Under the pieces are notes generated by a model. The model saw only the letters and a list, made by a program, of their open reading frames with translations, searched no databases and was not told the origin of the DNA. From NCBI GenBank assembly GCA_947396885.1, contig OX377205.1:62344969-62408968 (forward strand): a stretch of 64,000 nt of DNA, in the 5' to 3' direction. The position numbers and the translations under genes were made by a program. The DNA comes from Heligmosomoides polygyrus polygyrus. Taxonomy: Eukaryota > Nematoda > Chromadorea > Rhabditida > Heligmosomidae. Positions 34,055 through 44,290 of this stretch are shown in pieces; the first letter of the stretch is position 1, and every line of letters starts with the position of its first letter.

Positions 34055-34262
34055 ATGGCTTATGTTCGGCTGTTTCCTGATCGTGCTGCTGGTGTGTTCA
34101 TCACTAGTGGCCTGCTACGCCTGTCGAGCCGTGCGGGCATCGCTTCGATGGCAGACGGTGCACAGTCCGCATCGCGAGGTGGTGTTCAACAACCCGGCGC
34201 GAGTGCACCACATCGAACTGGACAACGGCCGTCATAAAGTCGTTCCCGCTCAGCGGCGCTAG
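34055..34262 (+). CDS. Terminal exon of a host membrane protein gene
   Basis: A clear acceptor (CCCGTTTTTGCAG) opens a frame that encodes one strong transmembrane helix (LMFGCFLIVLLVCSSLVACY). A basic 45-residue tail follows (SPHREVVFNNPARVHHIELD ... VVPAQRR) and a TAG stop. The GC-rich third positions contrast with the AT-rich surroundings. An AATAAA signal lies about 290 bp downstream at 34552. This looks like the last exon of a single-pass protein with a short cytoplasmic tail. No family was recognised, and earlier exons were not found within 1 kb upstream. Confidence 0.6.
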
Positions 34263-34551
34263 ACCTTGCCCACTCGATTCTTCTCCGCCTTTCACTATAC
34301 AGTCATCGTCATATAAACTCCCGTGAATTCGGTACACATGTGAACTGTAGTGCAGTCTATTATGCCCCCTATCGCATGCTCTTGTAAGGGGTGCTGTGCT
34401 AGAGGGCGTGACGAACATGTTCCCCATCTGCATCAGTTGCAGGTAGTGCTATATCATTTGGTAATCCTTGCCTTTCATTAATTTATAAGCTGTGAGCCTT
34501 GAAATCTTCGCTGCCTTGCGGTACATAAATGTTTTTTAGTTTGTTGTGAGT

Positions 34552-34557
34552 AATAAA
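34552..34557 (+). terminator. Possible polyadenylation signal
   Basis: AATAAA within GAGTAATAAAATGTG, placed 290 bases after the stop codon of the terminal exon at 34055-34262. Confidence 0.35.
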
Positions 34558-35601
34558 ATGTGAAGCTGGCATATTATTTGGCTCGTTTTTTATAAAATTC
34601 GTATTTTCAGAATGCTTCAAACTATAGCAGCTTAAATTCTGACAAGTGCAAATGACGAGCTCTGGCATCTGGCATCTTAGCAGAGACCGTAGTCGACGCG
34701 TTCCGTAGTTCTTTTAACGCCGCTATGCAGCAGACGAAATCAAAGACTAATGGTAAGCATTTGTTCGGAGAGCAGGTCTGATTTGCGACGGGGTAGATCG
34801 TCTGGTGGTAAGAAGATACCTTTTTTAATGATAGCTAACGAGTGCAAAGTATAGTAGCTTTCTTTTACTGCATCGACCTATTTCTACTGTAGAACATGAA
34901 TAAAGCTACCAGTAATATACCAGTAATGTACCACAGTTCGCTCTCGTTATGACGCCTCCGGATATGACACGACTCTCAGTACAACGTAGATTTCTTGGGG
35001 AACTGGCCAGCTTACCTTTCAAACCAACTACGCTTAAGACGCGTCGGATACAACGCCACTCCCGTTATAGCGCGGTTTTGGGGATCTCTGCCTTCAAAAT
35101 GACTCACAGAAAACGAAGACAGGGTTAAGCGTGAGGTGCGATTTTTGAAGAAAATTTACGACCCCCTTCCTAAGCGTGTTTGGTACGACCACCGTTTTCT
35201 CCACCACTGGTTTATTTCTTATCTGTCATGATTTTTGAATTCTTTATGTGATTTTTGTTCTCATGAATAGGCTGTTCTTTAGAGGTGTAACTTCGACACT
35301 ATAGAGATTCGCGCGTAGCGTCTTTCACTGAGGAACAGACGTTAGTAATGATTGATTAAATGACTTGATTAATTAAAACACAGATTTGAATAAAGCATTT
35401 AATTCTTATTGTTTTACAGCCAGGAATAAAGATTTAATGCCGGCAGATTTCGAACGGATGGTTTTGAAGTTTTTTTTCAGATTTTTTTTAAAACGTTATG
35501 GAAACGACATCCTTCTATTTGAAAAAGCGACATCTACGTCCACAATTGTATTGTATAAAATTTTAAGTGTTTGTTAATAATGACGATTCAAGTGCTTTCC
35601 C

Positions 35602-35707
35602 TGCAAGATTTTTTGAAGGGCTCCTTGAATCGCTGACAGAGTTGCAACGCAAGGATGGACTTGTCGTGGAAACAATTTTCTCCCTTCTAAAGAGGCAACA
35701 TGAGAAA
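35602..35707 (+). CDS. Possible host exon, helical segment
   Basis: The frame RFFEGLLESLTELQRKDGLV, followed by VETIFSLLKRQHEK, ends at a weak donor (GTGAAA) in phase 0. It is preceded by a weak acceptor CCCTGCAAG. The exon at 36195 opens in the same phase with an excellent acceptor, and a MITE lies in the putative intron. Amphipathic helical composition looks protein-like, but both splice sites here are poor. Confidence 0.3.
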
Positions 35708-35877
35708 GTGAAATTGCACTGCATAAAATGTTCAGCCCTGTTAACACACAGTGATAAAACCATGCTTTTCTGAAGCGGCCTCCTATATGACTAGGGAGGG
35801 TCGTCTTCAAAATCGTTGATTTTCATCTTTTTATACCTGAAGCATACGACCTATACAGTCAACATTTTGCCGCATTA

Positions 35878-36041
35878 AGGCCTGAGTTATACTTCCGCGG
35901 GAGCATCCGCGGAAGGGCGGGAATCGCGCCGAGACTCCTCAGCTAGCCAATCGCCGCGCCTCGCCGCGCCCGCCTCCGCCGTGCACCATTGGTCCGCGTA
36001 CGTTCCGCGGATGCTCCCGCGGGAGTATAACAGAGGCCTAA
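35878..36041. mobile_element. GC-rich foldback MITE
   Basis: The ends AGGCCTGAGTTATACTTCCG and CGGGAGTATAACAGAGGCCT are inverted repeats that extend inward through CCGCGGGAGCATCCGCGGAA with its complement, about 38 bp per arm. The interior is GC-rich. The flanks TTA and AAA around AGGCCT could hold a degraded 3-bp target duplication of the PIF/Harbinger TWA type. Confidence 0.8.
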
Positions 36042-36194
36042 ATCATGAGCTTTGCTTGGTACACAGTAAAAAAAAATCGTGTTTTTCTGAATCGACCTTC
36101 TATGTGTCAGAGCTCTCCATTCTGCATGATTTGCCGTAAAAAAACGTCTCAAAATATAAAACCCCCTAAGCATATAAGAGATGCCGTTTTTCAG

Positions 36195-36302
36195 ATCGTA
36201 GAATCCTTTAGTTTTCAACACGCTATTACTTTTTTGGAAAATCCAAAAGCTGTCCGAGTTGTTGCAGTTTTAGTGCAGCCAACTGCGGAGGATGATCATT
36301 AG
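36195..36302 (+). CDS. Terminal exon of an unrecognised host gene
   Basis: The acceptor GCCGTTTTTCAG is followed by 35 codons in phase 0 (IVESFSFQHAITFLENPKAV, then RVVAVLVQPTAEDDH) and a TAG stop. Perfect acceptor context and balanced codon use support a real last exon. It may continue from the candidate exon at 35602-35707. No family was recognised. Confidence 0.45.
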   Translation: MVESFSFQHAITFLENPKAVRVVAVLVQPTAEDDH

Positions 36303-36320
36303 AAGAACTCCACAAAAATC

Positions 36321-36903
36321 ACCATAACTCGATGAGTCTTCCGAAATTCGAAAAAACCAAAAGCTTTTTGGAAATTAAAAGAAAGGGGCTTTCTCAGCAT
36401 AGAGGAAGGAGCTTTCAAAAAATAGGCCTTCATGAACGGTAGAGGGGTGCGATTTTTGATCGATTTATGCGGAAATACTTGCCGAAAATCGCACCCTCCT
36501 GCCGCGCATTAAGATCTCTTTCTTCAAAGTGACTTCCTAAATGTTAAGAAAGCGCACTTCTCCTAGTTTTCAAACAGTTTTTAGCTTTTTCGATTTTAAA
36601 GGAACCGAGTTATAATCGTTCTTGTGAAGAATTTTCTTTAGGCTCTGGTCGACTCTGCTCTAACTTTATTGGAAGGACTCGACAAAACGATTATCCCACG
36701 ATTGGTTTTTAGAAATGCAACGGGGCAGGGGGTGCGATTTTCGGCAAGTATTTCGGCAAAATTCGACAAAAACACTCCCCCTGCCGCGCATGAAGACCTA
36801 CTTATTGAAAGCCGCTTCCTACATGGTGAGAAAGCTCCTTTCTTCTACTTCCCAAAAAGATTTTGGTTTTTTCGAATTTCGAAAAACTAACAGAGTTATA
36901 ATC
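36321..36903. mobile_element. Foldback element with ~180-bp inverted arms
   Basis: 36321-36495 and 36715-36903 are inverted copies. They share CGAAATTCGAAAAAACCAAA, AGAAAGGGGCTTTCTC-like blocks and ATACTTGCCGAAAATCGCACCC at their inner ends. About 220 bp of spacer lies between them and no transposase is seen. Apparent ORFs across 36669-37041 are read through one arm and are not genes. Confidence 0.75.
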
Positions 36904-37389
36904 ACTTATACAAACTCTTTTCAAATTTGCCGTCAGAATCGAACCTTCACCGCCCCACATCAAGTCCTCTTTTCTAAAAACTGTTTCGCCTTCATAATAT
37001 TCAGCTGTAGTCGAACGTTTGCACGCACACGATCGTGCTAGTGCACTAGTGGTGCTACCATACCCACCATAAGGATTGGGAAAAGGGCGTGGTAGGCGGG
37101 TTTCCGCGTTCTTTCTGTTCTTTTGTTGTATCCGTCTTGGTGTTGATCCTTTTTGAAGGGCTCACATACCGTCGTGATCTCCTCGACGAGATCTACCCAA
37201 TGGCCCAAAATTTTTTTCGTTACTTCGTTTTTGACCGCTATTTTTTCAAAAGCACCGGAGGATACTCACTAGCGAGCGACGTCTCTACTAATTGCGCCCA
37301 AAGGACATTTAAGCGCGCGGATTCAAAGCCAGCGCTTGACAGTCGCTCCTCATTTGGGAAAATTCTGTAGACCGATAAGCTTATTAGAC

Positions 37390-38150
37390 CATAGACATAC
37401 CTTTTTCACATCGAACTGGACCCTCTTCAAATCAAATTGGACACTTTTCACGTCGAATTGGATACTCCTCTAAGTTAGCTCATAACTTTTGAAAACAAAT
37501 CAAACTTTTCCGAATCAAAGTAAACTTCTTCTACGTTAAACAAAACACTCTTGAAAAACTTATTTTTAATAACTTTTTGTTTGAGAAAAATTTTTGTGTG
37601 ATTTCTTGTACTTTTATTTTAATTCACTTGCACAATAACTGAATATTGTTTGAAATTCTTCAGTTCTTCAAGTTCTCAGTTTTGTGGAAAAATAAATGTT
37701 TATAGCTTGTCCTAAGAACAGGAGTACGGCAATTTTTGGTGCCGAAAAGGGATTGCGCCGTGCTCTCGTCCAAGACGTCGCGATTTTTATTCGATTGATA
37801 GCAAAATGTCGGCTTTAATGAAGTCACACTTCACACTTACACGAGATGCAACTTAGACAATTGTAAAAACACTCACATTCTCACTTTGATGCTTATATAA
37901 GCAGCACTTACACTAAAAATCGCAAGTTTATCGAGTTTCGTGGCGTAACCTGGTCTTTTATTGCACTATATACTTGCTACTTTGTTGAGCTCTAAAACAA
38001 AATTTAATTTGTCATTTCTCCTCCAGAAATAAATTTACTGCACTCATTCGGGAAGATGAAGTAAAAAATCTTAGCACTCCACTCCTTTTAACACTACCTG
38101 AGAAAAGTGTCCAATTTGACGTGAAAGGTGCCCAATTTGATTTGAAAAGT
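37390..38150. mobile_element. Foldback element with iterated terminal repeats
   Basis: The left end carries tandem variants of TCAAATTGGACACTTTTCAC (37400-37470). The right end carries the same motif inverted (GTGTCCAATTTGACGTGAAA, 38105-38150). The interior is AT-rich without coding sequence. A single-sided relative lies at 33410-33545. Confidence 0.65.
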
Positions 38151-38260
38151 TGATTTGGTATATATTATTCTACTCTATATTATTTTTTCTTTTATTGTTC
38201 GATTATTCTAAATAAGAATAACTGAGCTGTAGATATAGATTGAGCTGTCAAATTTCGGTC

Positions 38261-38474
38261 ATGTTCAAGTACTTCAAGACCCACGAAACGGCTAAGAATG
38301 GAGCGTGGCAGGTGATCGAAAGTGCCCTGAATGCAAAAGTACGTAAAAATCGTGCTCTCCGACAATCTAGGCCTTCTTCAGTTCCTAGCGAAGACCCACA
38401 TTCGCACAGCACACTTATTGGCTTCATCGAGGATTTCGGAGTACAATTCTGATGACTTCGACAGTTTCCGATAA
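38261..38474 (+). CDS. Possible small two-exon host gene
   Basis: An ATG frame (MFKYFKTHETAKNGAWQVIE, then SALNAK) ends in phase 0 at a donor GTACGT. A 43-bp intron ends CTTCTTCAG, and the frame resumes for 30 codons (FLAKTHIRTAHLLASSRISE, then YNSDDFDSFR) to a TAA stop. Intron size and splice sites suit a nematode. Whether the ATG is the true start is unknown, and no homologue was recognised. Confidence 0.3.
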
Positions 38475-40707
38475 ATGTCTTATGCATACTGAAGTAAAAA
38501 TAATCCTATTCTTCCTTCAGAGAAAGAAGCTAGAGCACTAGCACTTCCTCCAAGCTCAGGCTTCCGAAATGGTGCTCGGCTCCTCGATGTGAGCTACTTC
38601 AGTATGTATGGGCGTCAAAGAAGTTGTTGTTGATCTTTTGGTTTGACGATTTGTTTCGGGCAATGACATCAACTTCGTTCGTGTTGTTCGAACTGAAGCA
38701 CAACAGCTGGGCGCAAGAGCTGTACCTTAACTAAATAGCTGACGAAATTCTTGCGAGCGAAATAGTCATAATCCGAAACATTCATTTTAAACGCTGAGAA
38801 ATCGCCGAATAAGAAACATTGAATGTTGACATGTGGTTAATCGTAGAATTGATTCATAGGCGGAAGCGCCTTTCGTTTTTCTCCGCTAATGCACGATGGG
38901 CAGAAGACCGTGGTCCCCACAGCTCCGTATCCGGTGTAAACAGGCGCCTCCAATTCATTTTGCGTGAGGTGTAGTACAGCACCTGAAACGGGAGACTGAT
39001 ACTGATAAATGACAGAATAACAAGGAAAATTTCGTGGAAACGCTTCTAATCAGTTCCTCTTCTATATTAGCTGTTGAAATCTAATTTTGGCAAAAATACC
39101 GGTAGGCTGGCGGACTTATAGCCTATACTGAATTGATCAACTGCTGTTCATTTTCCACCTGCTTCCCTATAGTCTGGGTACTACTTAATAGTAGGTATAG
39201 ACCGACAAACTTGTTCATGCTGCCAGAGTGGTGTCTTCCTAAGGTACAATGACATGCAGGTGTCACGACAAGGTCTTGCACCGTTCCCTGCGTTCGAAAA
39301 GATGGAACGAAAAGAGATTCTCCTGGCTCACTCGTTTTCCTCGTTGTCTACATGAGAATAGGTTGGCCAAGAGGATGGCTGAATATCCATTCAAGGATGA
39401 AGAGTATTTATTTATTGCACTCATAGGTGCGCATAAAACATGATCAACCAAATTCAAAAACAGATCAAGTACTGACCAAAAAAACTGCAGGCAAATAACA
39501 AAACTAAACTTTCAAAAAAAGGGACAAAGGAGGAAACAAATCAGAAAGGAAGAAACAATCAAATCAAACTCGCTACTAAAGGAGAGAAGTGAAATACTAA
39601 AAGAGTGTTCTGATACCCTGTTCTGAAGCAGTAAAAAAACCGCTTGTCCTGTCCTATATGATGACGTTATGCGGGTTGGGGCACTTCTTCCTAGACGTGA
39701 ATATTTCCGATATATGTAGAACCTATTGTATGATAGAATGTTTTGTTTTCTTAGCGGTGGCCCCCTCCCTCGATAGGATGGTGGAAAACTTTAACAGAAG
39801 AAGAATTATAAAAAACTATCATCATAACAGCATCTTTCTCCAATCAGTATTGCGCCTTGAATCTGCTAAAAAGTCGAATCAACGGAAATCAACAAAAAAC
39901 GAGCCCTGTATATGGCGCAGATAGGAATTGGACACAAAAATACTGCTGTCGCCACGTAGTCTATCCTCTCCCACGTTGTACCTTTCAAGCTTATGAAAAC
40001 ACAGACGACTACCTGAAAATCCACACTTTGATTAATACGGGCATCCGTTCACCGCTAGCTTTTGCCTTAGGCTGTCTGTATATATTTGAGAATTATAGAA
40101 GATTTTGCAGAATTGGAGTTCTGATGCCTCAATTTCAGACGAAGATTGACGCAAACTTTTTCCTATGCATCTCGAGTTCTCGATCAAAGTAGCCTAGCGG
40201 CAGCACATCTTATCGTTAGTTTGGGAAATTCGTTCCTCAGCCCGAAAACAAGGCCCCTTAAGCTGTCAAAGGCTATATACAAAAAGATCCGCTTTCACAA
40301 GTATCTAGGAACTACTGCAATATAACCCAGTTGGGAAGGCAACTGTTGTTGAGATGACCAGAACATCAACAGTACTGAACTGCAGCAAATGAAACATTTT
40401 AGTATGTGGAGGGATTTGTGCTGTTGTGAATTCCCAACTAGGGTCTACATCTATCAATATATATTAGTGTAATGCAGAGTAAATAGGAATGAATGATACG
40501 ACTTAGCATACTTAGGTGAGCACTCTAGGATAAGTATCAGTCAGTAACATCCACAAGCATGACCTAGGGGTACTGCAAGTAGGCAATAGAGATAGTGCTC
40601 AAGTAGTCCACTCTAGGCGCGGTGCCCTCTTTCAAGACCAGAGCTGGTTGGCCCCATTGGCTAACTATCGGAGATAATTGTAGCTCCGCCTCTGCATATT
40701 GTCTATA
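38475..40707. other. No gene recognised
   Basis: AT-rich DNA. A TATTTATTTATTGCACTC motif at about 39405 resembles a LINE 3' tail. Open frames of 80-110 codons at 39658-40192 show no recognisable domain. Confidence 0.4.
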
Positions 40708-41631
40708 CAGGGTGCGCCAAAATTATGGCGACAAGGTTTTCAATTCGCCGAGAGAGAAAATGCGGTACTTTCGAGAAACCAACGATGAGATAATGTTTAT
40801 CAGTCTATTGTAAACTATACGCAACATTGAAATTCGAAGATATCTCCATCGACATCGATATAGACTTGGAGACGCTTCGGGAAGGCATCGACGGCGGCAC
40901 GCAAGTAAGGCACGTTGAGCTCATCCCACGCCTTTCTTCAAAGGATCCACCGGGCGGTGAGATATTCCGCAGGCTTTGGCTTCCAGAGCTATCCAGACCG
41001 TGTAATCCATCGGATTCAAATCCGGTGAGTCGGCTGGCCACTCGTGGAAGCTGGTGAATGGCGGGAAGTTGCCTTGGCACCAGTCTTGCAGCGTTCTTGC
41101 TCTGTGAGCTGGAACTCCTTCCTGTTTGAAGGTCCAGGAGGGTGCACGTGAGTCTTCTTGTAGGCCTTAAGTCCCAGTTTACGGAAGATTCTTCTCAACG
41201 ACGTCTCCATGATCTCCATTTTCCCGACAACCGGCGGACCAAGCGCGCCGGCTTCCTGCGATTTCGTTCACGTACCCTCCTAATGTTGTCCGTAGTTGTC
41301 ACAGATACGTGTCTTTCCCGTCCGGATCTATCATCCTCGGTTTCCAGGTCTTCTTAGCGTCTGATGGACCTATTCATAATACTCTGATAAACTCCAAGAC
41401 GGTGGTGAATGTTACGTGCCGAGAAGCCTTGACGGTAAAGCTCAATGATTTAAGAACGGTGGCACGAAAGCTTCACTATCTCGAAAAACGACTTATTGTT
41501 ATGTTTGACTGCGGTAAGCATAAACTAATTGACTAAACAAAAACAATAAGAGCACGAAAAAAAGCGGACGCTCCGAATAAAAGGTCAAATTGTTTGCGCA
41601 TGTGCTGTCGCCATAATTTTGGCGCACCCTG
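40708..41631 (-). mobile_element. Tc1/mariner element with perfect 25-bp TIRs
   Basis: Both ends read CAGGGTGCGCCAAAATTATG plus GCGAC, perfectly inverted, and are flanked by TA on each side. The 924-bp interior holds a decayed transposase on the minus strand. It shows a C-terminal HTH-like region (RRIFRKLGLKAYKKTHVHPP, about 41190) and a catalytic motif HEWPADSPDLNPMDYTVW in a neighbouring phase (about 41045-40990). Frameshifts separate the parts. Perfect ends beside broken coding suggest non-autonomous mobilisation. Confidence 0.9.
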
Positions 41632-41859
41632 TATAACCTGCTGTGATATTCGTGTAGTGCTCCGCAGGTACCAACGTAATAAAACCATTATTATAAGCTT
41701 TGCCGCAGACACATCCATTGGTGTCTACCAAATATGCAACATAACTTCTAAATTTAGAAGCTCAGTGTACAACTTCGAGACATACTCGGTCAGTCTAAAG
41801 GAAAAGAAAACTGAGAAGGCTTTCGAGCTGATACACCGCGTCGCGAGGCAACAACGTAT

Positions 41860-42790
41860 TGACGTCCGAGTATCCTAAGCTATACAGAGAAGCGATAGCG
41901 CAAGTGATGGAAGAAGCTGTGAGCATCCGCAATGCCCGCCAGAACTTCGCAAACTTCAAGACCAAAATGGCCGTTCTCCGGCGCACTGATGGAACCGTCA
42001 CCCCCCCCCCCCCCCTTCCAGAAGGACAGTGGGATGTGTCGTGCCCTCTGCCTTCCTTTCCAAGATCGGTCGCGATTTCGGAGATGACAGTGAGATCGAC
42101 CACATGAACACATGAGCACCGGGCGTTAGCTGGGTGGAGCCAATGGTGGCCGTCTTCGATCGTGTACGTGCGAACGTTCGACTACAGCTGAATATTACGA
42201 AGGCGATGTTCATGACGAACGGACAAGTTTCTGATGCCCCATTCTCGCTCAACGTCATGAACATCTCCAAATGCTCCAGCTATGTGTATCTGAGCTGCGA
42301 AGTCAAGATGAGCAACAACCTTGTGCCGGTGCTGAGGTTAATGAAACAAGCGGCTTGGAAACTTTCAAGAGCGTCGAAGGTGTCGTTAAGAAGTCGAAAC
42401 GCGTCTGCTCGACTCGACTGTTACTGCTGCTATAGTATGTTCCAGAAACCGTGACAAAGATGAACACGCGACCAGCGTCGCGCTGCGAGAAATCGAGGGA
42501 TTGATGCTTCAACATACACGATTCACCCGAGTAAGAAAGGATCTCAAGAAGAAAAATAGGTAGGCCGGTTTCGTAGATACCAGCCGGAAGAGAGCCGGAT
42601 TCCATGAGCGACTGAATTCCACGAGATGTCAAGGGAACGGAAGCGCATTGGCTGGACTTCTTCGTGAAAGACCTTAACGATAACGATATTAGGCTCATCG
42701 TGTCGGTCGAGAGAGGAGGACCCACTGGGACACTCTGGCACGCAACAAGGAGGCGCCGCCGCCGCGCTATCTAGCCACTCGATGACCAAC
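41860..42790 (+). pseudogene. RTE-type LINE fragment
   Basis: Plus-strand pieces read MEEAVSIRNARQNFANFKTK and AVLRRTDGTVT, then a 16-C run. A later frame reads NITKAMFMTNGQVSDAPFSL and KCSSYVYLSCEVKMSNNLVP. These are the same linker and C-terminal RT segments as in the RTE at 30690-32840, and the central RT is deleted in both. Further decayed C-terminal sequence extends to about 42790. Confidence 0.65.
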
Positions 42791-43189
42791 CGGATGCCAG
42801 GTGATACAGTTGATTGTGAAGCGGCGGAAAACGCGTTCCTTATCTGCCAACAAAGCAGACGACACTATTAAGATATTAGAAGATATGGGATTATAAAAGG
42901 AGCAGAACTGTTTTCTGATTTGTTTCTGTCGAAATACCGGTACACTGCTGAGTGGCTTGTTAAAATGTTTAGCTATTTTTAGCTTTAGTAGCCACCTGTG
43001 CTGCTGCCAAAGCCTGACAAATCCGACTTTGAAGAAAGGGCGAAGTCATGTAGGCTATTTGTTCAAATTATAGTCCAACTTTTGCTTTGCTTTTGAGAAG
43101 CATGAAGATCTTTGAGGAAGTGGTCGATGGGCGAACACGTCCATAAAAGACATACATAACGGCTCAAAAGGCTGTGACGTGAGCCCCTC

Positions 43190-43503
43190 TTAGGTCCCTG
43201 TTATACTCCCGCGGGAGCTTCCGCGGGACGTCCGCGGACGGTCGTCGTCGTCCCGGGGCGGCTAGCGTCGCATCGGAGCGCGTTTCCCGCGCCGAACTCC
43301 ACGGGACGACAGCGTTCCGCGGGGCACTGCACCGCGGACGGCTGCCCTCCCGCGGGCGGGAAGTATAACACCCCTCTCGTCGTCTGTCGGCGGCCATCCG
43401 CGGACGGCGGGCGTGGCGGGCCGCGACGAGTGGCCCGGCGCGGGGTCCCGACGCGATTTCCGCCCATCCGCGGAAGCTCCCGCGGGAGTATAACAGGGGC
43501 CTT
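43190..43503. mobile_element. GC-rich foldback MITE (cluster member 1)
   Basis: The terminal inverted repeats are TAGGTCCCTGTTATACTCCC plus GCGGGAGCTTCCGCGG and its complement at 43468-43503, about 36 bp. The interior is very GC-rich with several CCGCGG and CCCGCGGG palindromes. Long frames across it on both strands reflect GC content, not coding. Confidence 0.8.
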
Positions 43504-43676
43504 AGGCCGGGGGCATACTTCCATCGCCGCGGTGCCATCGCGGCGCTTAAGGCCCCCACAGAGTTCTGCGGCAACGCCGCTCGCCGCTATGGTTAAGGAT
43601 AGGGCAGGGACGCCGGCGGCGGCGAGCGTTCCGCGGATGCTCCCCGCGGGAGTATACCATAGGCCTTAGGCCTCGT
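43498..43676. mobile_element. GC-rich MITE (cluster member 2)
   Basis: It begins CTTAGGCCGGGGGCATACTT and ends GGGAGTATACCATAGGCCTTAG. It contains the CTATGGTTAAGGATAGG motif shared with 8966-9140. It abuts its neighbours on both sides. Confidence 0.6.
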
Positions 43677-43857
43677 GCATACTTCCCGTCGCCGCGATTG
43701 AATCGCGGCGATGAGTTTTGCAGAGCGACGCGAAAAAATTTGAATTTCTCTGTGCCCGTCGCATCGCCCATCGCTCTTGCAGAGCGATGGGCAATGCGAC
43801 GGGCACAGCGAAATTCAAATTCTTTCGCGTCGCTCTGCAAAACTCATCGCCGCCATT
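43670..43857. mobile_element. Near-perfect 157-bp palindrome (cluster member 3)
   Basis: After the family terminus (GGCCTCGTGCATACTTCCCG) come two arms of about 76 bases, 43701-43776 and 43782-43857. They are complementary with only about four mismatches and separated by a 5-base loop. The expected right terminus is missing, so it may be truncated. Confidence 0.8.
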
Positions 43858-44049
43858 CCATCCTCTTTAGGACTGCAGCCGGGTCTGGCGTTCTCTACTA
43901 AGGCGCAGAGGTTATAGCAAATTGCACATTGCACATTGCAGAAGGGGAATGCTCGGGTGAACATGTGGAGAAACCGTAGCATGATAGGGTGCGGCGTGCC
44001 GACTGCTCGGGACTTGGAGGAGCGGAGAAGATCATTTTGGTCCTCCAAA

Positions 44050-44290
44050 GTGGTGATGGAAATATATTAGAAAAATGCAAATAAACAAATGAACTGAAGC
44101 TGCTGAAGGAGACACCAGACGGTCCAACTTATGAATGGTTGTGTTTTTTTGTGGCGACTGCACCATATTTCTGTCGTTTTATTAAGCAAACGGAGGGGTT
44201 CACCGACTGTTAGTACAACGGGAATGACGCCAATCCACAGTATGTTGATGAACGCTTGAACGTAATAATCCATTGTGGAGACAGTTTGAC
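44050..44290 (-). CDS. Candidate TM12 exon of the SLC6-like gene (l)
   Basis: A good acceptor (TTTATTACAG) precedes DYYVQAFINILWIGVIPVVL, then TVGEPLRLLNK, a hydrophobic helix placed where SLC6 TM12 would be. The phase does not follow directly from exon (k), so an intermediate TM11 exon is required. The region 44660-44400 holds other open segments whose role is unclear. Confidence 0.35.

Noticed and set aside
36669..37041. Open frames of 73-108 codons
   Set aside because: They read through one arm of an inverted repeat and have no domain or splice context.
43164..43669. GC-rich open frames of 80-136 codons
   Set aside because: They sit on foldback MITEs. Both strands are open because of GC richness and palindromy.
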